A DNA stretch of 64,000 nt from Elizabethkingia occulta (lineage in GTDB: Bacteria; Bacteroidota; Bacteroidia; Flavobacteriales; Weeksellaceae). The translations under genes were made by a program, and so were the position numbers. How positions within the stretch are numbered: position 1 is the first letter of the stretch; every line of letters begins with the position of its first letter. The DNA lies in assembly GCF_002023715.1 (NCBI RefSeq), contig NZ_MAHX01000002.1:248001-312000 (forward strand). The letters are read 5' to 3'. Positions 1 through 8,274 of this stretch are shown here, piece by piece. The notes under the pieces are model-generated. The model was given only the letters and a program-made list of their open reading frames with translations, searched no databases and was not told the origin of the DNA.

Positions 1-374
1 AAAACAGTGTGTCCCTGATTTCTGATATAGATAATTTTTTCTAAATCTTCGACAGTAAGCGATTCCAGGGTCGTTTGGAAAACATTCCAGCCTTTTTCCC
101 AGAATTCAATAAGTTCGTTTTTGGTATGGAAATCATTTTCAAATTCGGTATCACGATTTCTCCATTCCTTTTCCCCGTCTGTGGTGAATATATCTGTCCA
201 TCTGGAAAGCATATTGCCTGCCAAATGTTTAGCAATTATAGCAATACTGTTGCTCTCTTCATTGTATTGCCAGAATAGTTGTTCTTCAGTAAGTTGTGCA
301 AAAGTTTTTTCTGCCAGAGCTTTGTAATAAGAAAATTGTTTTTTTACACTTTGTAAATAACCTTCATTGCTCAT
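1..374 (-). CDS. DUF1572/DinB-like protein, 3' part cut by window edge
   Basis: An open frame begins with ATG at 374 on the minus strand (N-terminus MSNEGYLQSVKKQFSYYKAL) and runs off the left edge after about 124 residues. The visible part has the DinB-like four-helix layout: an early amphipathic helix, then a helix with IIAKHLAGNM carrying a histidine suited to metal binding, then a charged segment with WTDIFTTDGEKEWRNRD. The DUF1572 call comes from family memory; these proteins are small putative metalloenzymes of unproven function. It lies 39 bp downstream of alkB on the same strand and may end the repair cluster. The shorter frame at 41-235 is a shadow of this one. Confidence 0.75.
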   Translation of the reverse strand, partial: MSNEGYLQSVKKQFSYYKALAEKTFAQLTEEQLFWQYNEESNSIAIIAKHLAGNMLSRWTDIFTTDGEKEWRNRDTEFENDFHTKNELIEFWEKGWNVFQTTLESLTVEDLEKIIYIRNQGHTV

Positions 375-413
375 CTTGGTAAGAATTAATCTATTAAAGA
401 TAAGAAATAACTT

Positions 414-1022
414 CTATTCAACAATGGTGCGAAAGGTTAAGTTTACTCTTTCCTTAAAGAATTTTTTAGTTGGCGGAAGCCTGTGCAGCCAGAAGTCCTG
501 AGTTTGGTCTTTCATCACAAGAAGGCTGCCGTGTTCCAATATAAGTTCTACTTTTTCCTGTGTCTTTTTATGTTTAAAAGCAAATTTCCTTTCTGCTCCA
601 AAGCTCATAGAACCTATGGCTCCATGTTTTTTTAAATCTTTTTCACCATCACTATGCCATGCCATACCTTCTTCTCCGGAATGGTAAAGGTTCAGCAGGC
701 ACGAGTTATAGGTTTCACCGGTAGTTTCTTCGGCTATTTTTTTTAGAATCAAAAGATTTTCTGTCCATGGAAGTGCCGTTTTGGTAGCATTGGAATAGGT
801 ATATTCAAAAGGTATGTCTCCGTACCATGCAACTTTTCTTTTTGTCAGAATTTTTTTTCCGAAAATTATAGCTTCATCATTCCGCCATTCAACTTCGGAT
901 AATAACAGATGATAATAATGATCGGCCTCTTCTTTAGAAAATATTTTTCCGTAATAATTAACTGTTCCGTCCTTTGGAAGTAAGTTTAGAGTGTTGTCTG
1001 TTTCGCGTTCAAATAGTTCCAT
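414..1022 (-). CDS. alkB: AlkB-like 2-oxoglutarate/Fe(II) dioxygenase, DNA/RNA demethylase
   Basis: 202 aa. AlkB-family enzymes remove N1-methyladenine and N3-methylcytosine lesions by oxidative demethylation in the cytoplasm. The iron and cosubstrate residues are visible: H123 and D125 in WHSDGE, H180 in FWLHRL, and the terminal R192-x5-R198 in ERVNLTFR. NLYHSGEEGMAWHSD is the typical lead-in to the HxD motif. The length fits short AlkB homologues (ALKBH2/3-like). The start overlaps the end of the Ada metal-binding gene by 14 bp, which implies translational coupling and shared regulation with the Ada genes. Confidence 0.9.
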   Translation of the reverse strand: MELFERETDNTLNLLPKDGTVNYYGKIFSKEEADHYYHLLLSEVEWRNDEAIIFGKKILTKRKVAWYGDIPFEYTYSNATKTALPWTENLLILKKIAEETTGETYNSCLLNLYHSGEEGMAWHSDGEKDLKKHGAIGSMSFGAERKFAFKHKKTQEKVELILEHGSLLVMKDQTQDFWLHRLPPTKKFFKERVNLTFRTIVE

Positions 1023-1254
1023 TTTTCCACTTGCTGTATTGTTCTTTCATGCAATGCCCACATGGGCGGTATGCGTTCTCAATAGCTTCATTTTCTGAAG
1101 AGAAGAAAACTCTGTTCTCTCTTTTCATCCGTTTTCCGGATTTACAGGATAGAGTACCATATATTTTGAGTCTGGCATTCCCTCCAAACTCAACTTCTCT
1201 TTTTTTAATTTTACTTATAAGCTCTCTGTCAGAAATTTCAGTATGTTTTATCAT
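1009..1254 (-). CDS. Stand-alone Ada-type metal-binding domain protein
   Basis: 81 aa and essentially one domain. It matches the N-terminal zinc-binding, methylphosphotriester-accepting domain of Ada: GNARLKIYGTLSCKSGKRM, then NRVFFSSENEAIENAYRPCGHC. In E. coli Ada this domain takes a methyl group from DNA phosphotriesters and turns the protein into an activator. Here it is a separate protein. Cysteines are C37, C65 and C68, so one of the four zinc ligands of E. coli Ada is not a Cys. It sits 1 bp after the upstream oxygenase and overlaps alkB. Whether it still accepts methyl groups is unknown. Confidence 0.82.
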   Translation of the reverse strand: MIKHTEISDRELISKIKKREVEFGGNARLKIYGTLSCKSGKRMKRENRVFFSSENEAIENAYRPCGHCMKEQYSKWKNGTI

Positions 1255-1255
1255 G

Positions 1256-1969
1256 CTAAGTTAGCGCATCGTGAAATATAATACCTAATGTATATCTGTT
1301 ACCGCTTTTTACTTCGCTTACGCCATGTTTCATGTTGACTCTGTAATAGCCTTTTGCACCTTTTTCGGGTTTGAAATTAGTAGTGAAAATCAGTAAATCT
1401 CCTTTGCTAGGATTTAGAACAATAGCTTTTGACTGTGCTCTCGGTATCTGCTGGGTAAGCACAAATTCTCCACCAGTGAAATCTTTTCCGAGTTGATTAA
1501 GCATTAAAACAGCCTGTATAGGAAAATAGATATCACCATAAAGATCCTGATGCAGGGTATTGAAGCCTCCTTTAGTATATTTTAGAATTAGCGGAGTAGC
1601 CTTTTTCTGTTCATTTGTATGACATTCATCTAACAGTACGTTATGACTTAGAGAAAACTGCTTGTCTATCTGTAAAGCTCTAAACCAGGTATTGGCAATT
1701 GGAGCCAGATGTGGATAGACATGAGTTCGTATATTCTGAATAATGTCGGGCAGGGGGTAGTCATAGTATTTATATTCGCCTAATCCGAATCTGTAACGTT
1801 TCATTATTACTCTTTTCCTGTATAGACCGGCTTTTTCATAATCGGCTTTTAAACGCTCACATTCTTCATCTTCAAGTAAACCTGGAATAACAGCATAGCC
1901 GTTCTGATGCATGTTTTCTGTTATTTCTGCCCAATCTATATCCTTTATCTTTTGGATAAGTGTTGTCAT
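1256..1969 (-). CDS. 2OG-Fe(II) oxygenase of the alkylation-repair cluster
   Basis: 237 aa. The double-stranded beta-helix iron triad is H140/D142 (TLHQDLYGD) and H215 (NMKHGVSEV), with R225 (GNRYTLG) as the likely 2-oxoglutarate anchor. GGEFVLTQQIPRAQS resembles prolyl-hydroxylase-type enzymes, and the family appears to be COG3826-like, often found beside ada and alkB. The substrate is not known; by context it may act on alkylated nucleic acid or a damaged protein. It lies 10 bp after the AraC-methyltransferase gene and 1 bp before the Ada metal-binding gene, so it is co-transcribed. Confidence 0.82.
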   Translation of the reverse strand: MTTLIQKIKDIDWAEITENMHQNGYAVIPGLLEDEECERLKADYEKAGLYRKRVIMKRYRFGLGEYKYYDYPLPDIIQNIRTHVYPHLAPIANTWFRALQIDKQFSLSHNVLLDECHTNEQKKATPLILKYTKGGFNTLHQDLYGDIYFPIQAVLMLNQLGKDFTGGEFVLTQQIPRAQSKAIVLNPSKGDLLIFTTNFKPEKGAKGYYRVNMKHGVSEVKSGNRYTLGIIFHDALT

Positions 1970-1979
1970 GATTCAGGAA

Positions 1980-2825
1980 CTAAAAATCAGCATTTACTCT
2001 TGCCTGCTCCCAACCAATAATAGCCGTTTTGCGTGTAGGTCCCCACATATAGCCCCCGATTTTTCCGGTAGACTGAATTACTCTGTGACAAGGGATAAGA
2101 AATGCTACAGGATTGCTTCCGATAGCAGTTCCTACAGCTCTGGAAGCTTTTGGATTATTGATTTGTTCTGCAAGGTATCCATAAGTTGTTAACTCACCCA
2201 AAGGTATTTTAAGAAGAGCTTCCCATACTTTTAGCTGGAAATCTGTTCCTTTCAGGTGCAGTTTTATTTTATTGATCTGCTGCCAGTCTTTGCTGAAAAT
2301 TGATAAAGCATTTTCCTGAAGAATATCTCTTTTCTCCTGTAGTGAAGCATTTGGGAATTGCTTTTTCAGTTGCTGGATAGCTTCTGTTTTATTTTCATAG
2401 AAAGCCATAGCACAAATACCTTTAGTAGTAGAAGCTATAAAAACAGAACCAAAAGCGCTATCGAAAAAGCTATAATTAATGTGTAAGCTTTCGCCTCCAT
2501 TTTTATATTCAAAAGGGGTCATTCCCTCTATATTAATAAAAAGGTCATGCAGTCTTCCCGTTCCGGAAAGCCCTGTTTCATAAGCTGCATCAGCTAATGT
2601 TGCGTTTTGTTTTAGCAGATCTTTAGCATGCTGGAGGCTAATATACTGGAGGAATTTTTTTGGAGAAGTACCAGCCCAGTCACTGAAAATTCTCTGAAAA
2701 TGATAGGGGCTTACATGTACATTCTCTGCAATGTCTTCCAGACTTGGCTGTTCTCTGAAGTGTTGCTGGATATATTCTATAGCTTCCGCAACACGCTGAA
2801 AGTTAATATCGGATTGTGGTTTCAT
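1980..2825 (-). CDS. ada: AraC-type HTH fused to O6-methylguanine-DNA methyltransferase (Ada without its N-domain)
   Basis: 281 aa. Residues ~10-105 form an AraC-family double helix-turn-helix (SLEDIAENVHVSPYHFQRIF; YETGLSGTGRLHDLF). Residues ~115-275 are the methyltransferase, with the nucleophile C246 in IPCHRVI, the recognition helix ASRAVGTAIGSNP, and a terminal GGYMWG segment. It would transfer O6-methyl groups from guanine to itself and probably regulates the cluster. The N-terminal metal-binding domain of classical Ada is absent and is encoded two genes downstream. First gene of the tight four-gene unit and 60 bp from the DinB gene upstream. Confidence 0.9.
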   Translation of the reverse strand: MKPQSDINFQRVAEAIEYIQQHFREQPSLEDIAENVHVSPYHFQRIFSDWAGTSPKKFLQYISLQHAKDLLKQNATLADAAYETGLSGTGRLHDLFINIEGMTPFEYKNGGESLHINYSFFDSAFGSVFIASTTKGICAMAFYENKTEAIQQLKKQFPNASLQEKRDILQENALSIFSKDWQQINKIKLHLKGTDFQLKVWEALLKIPLGELTTYGYLAEQINNPKASRAVGTAIGSNPVAFLIPCHRVIQSTGKIGGYMWGPTRKTAIIGWEQARVNADF

Positions 2826-2885
2826 CTCTGTTATATTTGAAACAAATTTCTGATAAGCTGTACTATAATAAAACCCGAATCTTGC

Positions 2886-3410
2886 TTAGTTTTGTAATAA
2901 AGGGAGATATCTTTCTCTGATGATATTAAAATGATGAATCTGGTGACCAACCATTGTAAAGCCCATTGCCAGAACGGACATTTCTGTATTATAGTTATTG
3001 CCGGAATGCTGTATTGTTTCATCGTCAAAACCTTCAAACATTGCCTTGCTGGCCATACGGACACTTTTTAATTCTTTTAACAAACTTTCCAGTGTGCGGT
3101 GATTGACTTTAGCATTATCAGCAAAAAGATTTTCATCGAATCCTTGGGGTGTAACACCGTCCTGACGTGCAAAGCGTGTAGTCCTTTCTGTAAAAATTCT
3201 TTCAGTATCTATAACATGTTGTATAATTTGTTTAATAGTCCACTTTTCAGGGGCATAGACATTATCTCCCAGTTGAAGTAACTGCTCTATATCTATCTGA
3301 TCAATTTGCTGAATACTCTGATCGAAAGCATCCAGAATTTCAATGTCATCTACCAGATTGATATAACGGTCATAATACCCGGGCATTTTTGTGATATTGG
3401 ATTTTTTCAT
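2886..3410 (-). CDS. DinB family protein (putative metalloenzyme)
   Basis: 174 aa, DinB_2/YfiT-like four-helix bundle. The metal-site histidines are H65 in IKQIIQHVIDTERIF and the HQIHHFNIIRERY cluster near residues 155-167. The WTIKQIIQHVIDTERIF block is typical of the family. DinB proteins in Bacillus are damage-inducible but their reaction is unproven. Located 60 bp upstream of the AraC-methyltransferase gene on the same strand, so it may lead the repair operon. The 77-aa frame at 2831-3064 is a shadow. Confidence 0.85.
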   Translation of the reverse strand: MKKSNITKMPGYYDRYINLVDDIEILDAFDQSIQQIDQIDIEQLLQLGDNVYAPEKWTIKQIIQHVIDTERIFTERTTRFARQDGVTPQGFDENLFADNAKVNHRTLESLLKELKSVRMASKAMFEGFDDETIQHSGNNYNTEMSVLAMGFTMVGHQIHHFNIIRERYLPLLQN

Positions 3411-3480
3411 ATATCAGGATTTTAGATACAATATTAGGAGATTTAATTGTATTGTACAATGTGACAGAAGGTAGATATTA

Positions 3481-3830
3481 GAAGTTAGAAGTTAGAGCAT
3501 TCACTAGTCACTTATTGAGCATTCAATGATTTAATAAAAGTTTTTTGTACGATGTATCATGTAAAAAGTACAATGTAGCCAGAAGTTAGAGCATTCACTA
3601 TTCACGTATTGACGATTCAATGATTTAATAAAAGTTTTTTTGTACGATGTATCATGTAAAAAGTACAATGTAAACAGAAGTTAGAAGTAGAGCATTCACT
3701 ATTCACTTATTGACGATTCAATGATTTAATAAAAGTTTTTTTTGTACAATGTATCACGTAAAAAGTACAATGTAGACAATAGTTAGAAGTAGAGCATTCA
3801 CTCTTCACCTATTGACCATTCACTTATTAA
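3481..3830. repeat. Tandem array of ~100-bp units
   Basis: Three full units and a partial fourth. The block AGAGCATTCACT starts at 3494, 3588, 3689 and 3791, giving periods of 94, 101 and 102 bp. Each unit also carries ATGATTTAATAAAAGTTTT and a GTACRATGTATCA...AAAAAGTACAATGTA segment, itself an imperfect inverted repeat. GAAGTTAGAAG at unit joins links the array to the dispersed repeat family found elsewhere in the window. It fills the space between the DinB gene and the end of the DUF2723 gene and contains no gene. The last copy runs into the last codons of the DUF2723 gene. Confidence 0.9.
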
Positions 3831-6800
3831 TGATTCAACGCTTTCATAATGTCGGCATTGATTTGTTTCATTCTGTTGGATGCATAAGAAGAGTCATAAG
3901 GCTGCATTGCATCGAATAAATACTCGTAGAAAGGTGTAATTTCCTGTACCTGATCTACCTTTTTCTGCTTATTCTCAGCCTTTGTATTCTGAAGCTGTAC
4001 CAAATAAGATCTAAATTCCGAATCAACAGGTTTTAATGCATTCAGGAGATATTTTAAACCTTTTTCTTTTTCTCCGTTTCTAACATACGCATCAGCAATG
4101 CTCTTGGCAATCATCGAGTAATAGTAAGGTTGTGATGCTATATCTCTCTTCAATGTATTCTGGTGCTTTTTATCCAGGCTTCTATAGTATTTATAGTCCT
4201 GTAATGTATTGCTTTGTACTTTGGCTGCCAGTTCCAATGCTTTTTTCTCATTACCTGCCAATAAGTAAGAATAAACCATATCATCTACGGAGCGGGGATC
4301 ATTATACTTCTCAAAAGGGATTTCTGTGGAAGCTAAATCTAATATTTCCAGAGCTCTTTTACGATCTCCTTTATCTACCAACGCTTGTGCTGCTCGGGAA
4401 GCTGTTAAGCGATAGCTCATAATATTGCTTATTGCAATGTCGTCATAATGATTATAAAGATTCTTGAAATTTCCCCATTTAAAATTCTTGACTGTTTTAT
4501 AGAGTTCTTCGGCATCTACACGTCCGATATCACCACGTGTGGTATTTTCCTGTGTTGTTTTTATAGGAACTAAACGGTAAGAGAATCCGTCAAACTGCAG
4601 ATAATCTTTTAAAAAGAACATATCCGCCGGATCTGCCATTCCGGTTGCAGAGAAGTTTATAGGTCTTTTCCAGTCGAAATTAGCCAGCAAATCCATCAGG
4701 AAAACATTGTATTTGTACATGGTATTGTCCGTGTAATCTACCACCAGATTTTTCTCAGTATGTGCTGCACTTTCAGGTTTTATGATTCCTGCTTCTACTG
4801 CATTTTTAGTATTTACAGGAAGGGTAAAAGTATGAACAGGTAGGAAGTTTAATTTTGCATATTTATCGCCTGCGAAGATCATTTGTAAGATCTGGTCTTT
4901 GTCTTCAGATTTCATTTTCAGGAAAGCAATGGCTTCTTTAAATGTCATGGAATCCTGTGTTATATATTTTCTGAACGAAGCTAGTGCTTTTGAATTTTCT
5001 CCCTGAGCATCCAGATTGTCAAATATATTTTTCCATTCTTCTTTACTCATCAGGTATACCTGCTCATTGGTTCCCTCCTGATATTCTTCCTGTGTCAAAT
5101 GTAGAGGAAGCTTCTCGGAATTATTTACTTTTCTCATGGTCTGATTAATAAACCAGGATTTTGATACTAATGCCTGATGTACAATTCTTACATCGTCACG
5201 GAAGTTCTCGGTTTGTTGTAACCCAAAAGTAGGATAGGTATCATTATCCGCATAGGTAATCATTACACTGTCTTTTGGTAAGGACTTCAGTATAGAATAA
5301 GCACTGTCATACGCTGCAGTTTTCTGACTTCTGTCGTGAGGGCGGTAATTCTGAAAACCCATCATAAGGGGTATTCCTAATAGAAGAGCTCCGACAGCCC
5401 AACTGAGATTTGTTTTTCTGAGTTTTTGCTGTACAAGATAAAAAAGGGCTGTAGCTCCCAATCCTATCCATATTGCAAAGGCATAAAAAGAACCAACCAC
5501 GGCATAATCTCGTTCACGAGGCTCAAAAGGTTTTACTCCGGTATAATAGATGATCCCGACACTTGTTAGTATAAATAAAGATAATATGGCATAAAACCTT
5601 CCAAAATCTTTATTTAACTGAAAGAAGAAACCAATTAAACCTAAAATTAAAGGAATAAAAAAGAATTTAACAGTAGATTCATTTCTGAATTGAGATGAAA
5701 GCTGCTCCTGATCACCATACAGAATGTTATCCAGAGCAGAGATTCCGCTAATCCAGTTTCCGCGGTTATCCTGTAATTCTCCCTGAATGTCGTTTTGTTT
5801 ACCTACAAAGTTCCATAACAGGTATCTAACAAAATAATAACCATTCTGAAAGGAAGCAAAATAGTTGAGGTTCTGTCCAAAGCTGGTTTTTTTAACATGG
5901 ATGAGGTTATACTTTTTGGCATTTACATAATCCTGATAAGTAATACTTCCTTCATCATATTTTTTCTTTAAGGCTTCAAATGCTGCATAGGCATCTTTGT
6001 CATTGGCAATATTTTCATTATCATAATTGAAGCTAAACTCCGGCGCACCATACAAAGAAATGTAATTAGGAATAACAGTTTTATCATTGCTGAACATTCT
6101 CGGTAGAAAGCTCATCTGATTTTTATTATAGACCAGATTGTCACGGATATCTATTAAATCGTATCTGCCTGTTTGCTCATTCTTTACATAAACATTACCT
6201 GTTTTTACTGTTTTATAACTTCCGTCATCATTTTTCTCAATACCGTCCGGATCTAAATATGCTGTATAATTCTCCCCATAAGTGGTGGGCCAATCTCCAT
6301 ATTGAACACGGTTATAGTAATCCAAAAGACCAATAGCACTATCAGGATTATTAAGATTGATTGCCGGATTGGCATTGGCACGAACTGGTAAAACCATCCA
6401 GCAGAAAAAGCCTATGATAAGAAATACGGAACTTAGAGTGATAGTCTGCAGTATATTGCTCGCCCTTTTGCGTGCGAATTTTAATATATAGTAAGATGCA
6501 GCAATTAATGCTAAAAAAGAAAAAATGGTTCCTGAATTAAAAGGTAATCCAAATCCATTGACAAAAGTAATTTCACTTTTGGAGAATATCGTCATTAATG
6601 TTGGAAAAACAACTTTGAATACCATTACAAGAATGACTAAAGTAATAAGGTTAGCCAACAGAAAACCTTTCCACGTAAATTTATATTTTTTGGTATAATA
6701 GATCAGACAGACAGCAGGAACAGCAAGCATACACATCATGTGAACACCTAATGAAAGTCCTGTGATAAAGAAAATCAGGATAATCCAGCGTTGATTATCT

Positions 6801-7321
6801 TTCTGGTTAAAGTCTTCTTCCCATTTGCAGATAAGCCATAGAATAAGTGCAATAAACATACTTGCCATAGCATATACTTCTCCTTCTACAGCAGAAAACC
6901 AAAAAGTATCGCTAAATGTAAATGCTAATGCCCCGATAATCCCGGAAAACAGGATGCTGAATTTTTGGTTAGCATTAAGTTCTTTATTAGGATTTTGGAA
7001 AAAGCTTTTGGCAAAATGAGTAATTGTCCAGAATAGAAATAGAATAGTAAATGCACTGCATACTGCTGACATTCCATTAATAATTAAGGCATAATTTTGC
7101 CCGTTACCGAATGCAAAAGCAGAAAGAGTTGCTCCTATAAGCTGGAATAAAGCGGCACCAGGAGCATGTGTTACCTGTAACTTTATGGCGGAAGCAATAT
7201 ATTCGCCACAGTCCCAGAAGCTAAGTTTGCGCTCCATTGTAGAGAAATATGTAATCAGCGCAATCCCGAATATAAGCCAGCCTAAGGAATTATTCCATTT
7301 TCTGAATGTCCAATTTTTCAT
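3827..7321 (-). CDS. DUF2723 multi-pass membrane protein, putative GT-C-type glycosyltransferase
   Basis: 1164 aa. The N-terminal ~660 residues hold a dozen or more hydrophobic segments. The DUF2723 signature is near the start: FWDCGEYIASAIKLQVTHAPGAALF, then FWFSAVEGEVYAMASMF. Acidic residues in the first periplasmic loop and the TM layout resemble PMT/GT-C enzymes that transfer sugars from polyprenyl donors. The C-terminal third is soluble with helical repeat-like segments (AAQALVDKGDRKRALEIL, YVRNGEKEKGLKYLLNAL) suggestive of TPRs. Bacteroidetes glycosylate secreted proteins on Ser/Thr, so a role there is plausible but inferred. Its 3' end runs into the tandem repeats, and no clear terminator is seen. 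Confidence 0.85.
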   Translation of the reverse strand: MKNWTFRKWNNSLGWLIFGIALITYFSTMERKLSFWDCGEYIASAIKLQVTHAPGAALFQLIGATLSAFAFGNGQNYALIINGMSAVCSAFTILFLFWTITHFAKSFFQNPNKELNANQKFSILFSGIIGALAFTFSDTFWFSAVEGEVYAMASMFIALILWLICKWEEDFNQKDNQRWIILIFFITGLSLGVHMMCMLAVPAVCLIYYTKKYKFTWKGFLLANLITLVILVMVFKVVFPTLMTIFSKSEITFVNGFGLPFNSGTIFSFLALIAASYYILKFARKRASNILQTITLSSVFLIIGFFCWMVLPVRANANPAINLNNPDSAIGLLDYYNRVQYGDWPTTYGENYTAYLDPDGIEKNDDGSYKTVKTGNVYVKNEQTGRYDLIDIRDNLVYNKNQMSFLPRMFSNDKTVIPNYISLYGAPEFSFNYDNENIANDKDAYAAFEALKKKYDEGSITYQDYVNAKKYNLIHVKKTSFGQNLNYFASFQNGYYFVRYLLWNFVGKQNDIQGELQDNRGNWISGISALDNILYGDQEQLSSQFRNESTVKFFFIPLILGLIGFFFQLNKDFGRFYAILSLFILTSVGIIYYTGVKPFEPRERDYAVVGSFYAFAIWIGLGATALFYLVQQKLRKTNLSWAVGALLLGIPLMMGFQNYRPHDRSQKTAAYDSAYSILKSLPKDSVMITYADNDTYPTFGLQQTENFRDDVRIVHQALVSKSWFINQTMRKVNNSEKLPLHLTQEEYQEGTNEQVYLMSKEEWKNIFDNLDAQGENSKALASFRKYITQDSMTFKEAIAFLKMKSEDKDQILQMIFAGDKYAKLNFLPVHTFTLPVNTKNAVEAGIIKPESAAHTEKNLVVDYTDNTMYKYNVFLMDLLANFDWKRPINFSATGMADPADMFFLKDYLQFDGFSYRLVPIKTTQENTTRGDIGRVDAEELYKTVKNFKWGNFKNLYNHYDDIAISNIMSYRLTASRAAQALVDKGDRKRALEILDLASTEIPFEKYNDPRSVDDMVYSYLLAGNEKKALELAAKVQSNTLQDYKYYRSLDKKHQNTLKRDIASQPYYYSMIAKSIADAYVRNGEKEKGLKYLLNALKPVDSEFRSYLVQLQNTKAENKQKKVDQVQEITPFYEYLFDAMQPYDSSYASNRMKQINADIMKALNH

Positions 7322-7429
7322 GAAAAAGTGAATTAATAGTTTTGGTGCTAAAATAACTCAATATTTCGAATGAAAAATCAAAAATTCAATAATTATTTTT
7401 AGGAAATTCTATCTGTTGTAGTAGTTGTA

Positions 7430-7461
7430 ATAAAAACCTCACAGATTTAATATCTGTGAGG
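7430..7461 (-). terminator. Intrinsic terminator
   Basis: A 10-bp stem, CCTCACAGAT paired with ATCTGTGAGG (loop of 5), followed on the minus strand by TTTTTATTA. It terminates the FrnE-like gene. Confidence 0.88.
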
Positions 7462-7473
7462 CCTCATATTTAT

Positions 7474-8208
7474 TTAATCACAATTTCCGTTAATATCGCA
7501 TGAAGCACCTTGCTCCGAAACGTTAATAAACGATGTTGTTTTTTGTTTCGCTTTCCAGTCGTCATAGGAAGCTTTCAGTGTATTAAGAAATGCATCTGAA
7601 GGTTGTGCTCCCGATACTGCATATTTGCGGTCGAAAACAAAGAATGGTACTCCTGTTACGCCTAGCTCATATGCTTCCTGAATATCCTGTTTTACTTTAT
7701 AAGCATACTCATCATTACTGATGGCATCATTGAAGTCGTCCTCAGTAAGCCCTATTCTTAGTGCTTCAGCTTTCAATACATCTGTATTACCAAGGTCTTG
7801 TCCTTTTTCGAAGTAGTCTGAAAAGAATGCTTCTTTTGCTTTATCACCCAATCCTTTTTCTTTAGCTTTATGAAGTACTCGGTGGGCCTGAAATGTATTA
7901 AAGGTAACCGCTTTTTCAAAATCAAAATCCAATCCGGATTCTTTAGCTGTATTGACAATCTGTTGTTGCATTGCATGTATTGCTTCTACAGGTCTGTTGT
8001 ATTTTTTAGCAAGACCTTGTTCAAGATTGTATCTTTCTTCAGGTTGTACAAATTCAGGATCCAATTGGTAACTTTTCCATTCCAATACAACATCATCTGC
8101 ATGCTCGAATTGTGCTAAAGCCTGTTCGTAATGTTTTTTTCCGATAAAGCAGAAAGGGCATACCACATCACTCCAAACTTCAATATGTAATTTATTATCT
8201 GTGCTCAT
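7474..8208 (-). CDS. DsbA-family FrnE-like dithiol-disulfide oxidoreductase
   Basis: 244 aa, no signal peptide, so cytoplasmic. The thioredoxin-fold active site is C17-P-F-C20 in VWSDVVCPFCFIG, followed by KHYEQALAQF and the inserted helical domain of the DsbA/FrnE class. The cis-Pro loop is GVTGVPFFVF. FrnE-like proteins act as thiol-disulfide isomerases linked to oxidative stress in other bacteria. Two further Cys in the tail (GASCDINGNCD) form a CxxxxxC pair that could relay electrons. Own promoter upstream and terminator downstream, so monocistronic. Confidence 0.9.
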   Translation of the reverse strand: MSTDNKLHIEVWSDVVCPFCFIGKKHYEQALAQFEHADDVVLEWKSYQLDPEFVQPEERYNLEQGLAKKYNRPVEAIHAMQQQIVNTAKESGLDFDFEKAVTFNTFQAHRVLHKAKEKGLGDKAKEAFFSDYFEKGQDLGNTDVLKAEALRIGLTEDDFNDAISNDEYAYKVKQDIQEAYELGVTGVPFFVFDRKYAVSGAQPSDAFLNTLKASYDDWKAKQKTTSFINVSEQGASCDINGNCD

Positions 8209-8221
8209 ATTTATTTTTATA

Positions 8222-8229
8222 CAAAGATA
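8222..8229 (-). promoter_or_regulatory. Bacteroidetes -7 element of the FrnE-like gene
   Basis: TATCTTTG on the minus strand matches the TAnnTTTG element of Bacteroidetes sigma-70-type promoters, 13 bp before the start codon. No convincing -33 element. Confidence 0.6.
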
Positions 8230-8274
8230 CTATCGAAAGAGGGGCAATGTCAACTATAATATTAATCTATGAAA

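Noticed and set aside
974-1264. 96-aa plus-strand frame over the ada/alkB genes
   Set aside because: Antisense shadow of strongly supported genes, with no promoter or family match.
3481-3830. Possible CRISPR array
   Set aside because: Whole ~100-bp units repeat without unique spacers, and there are no cas genes.
4132-4422. 96-aa plus-strand frame in the DUF2723 gene
   Set aside because: Antisense shadow without family features.
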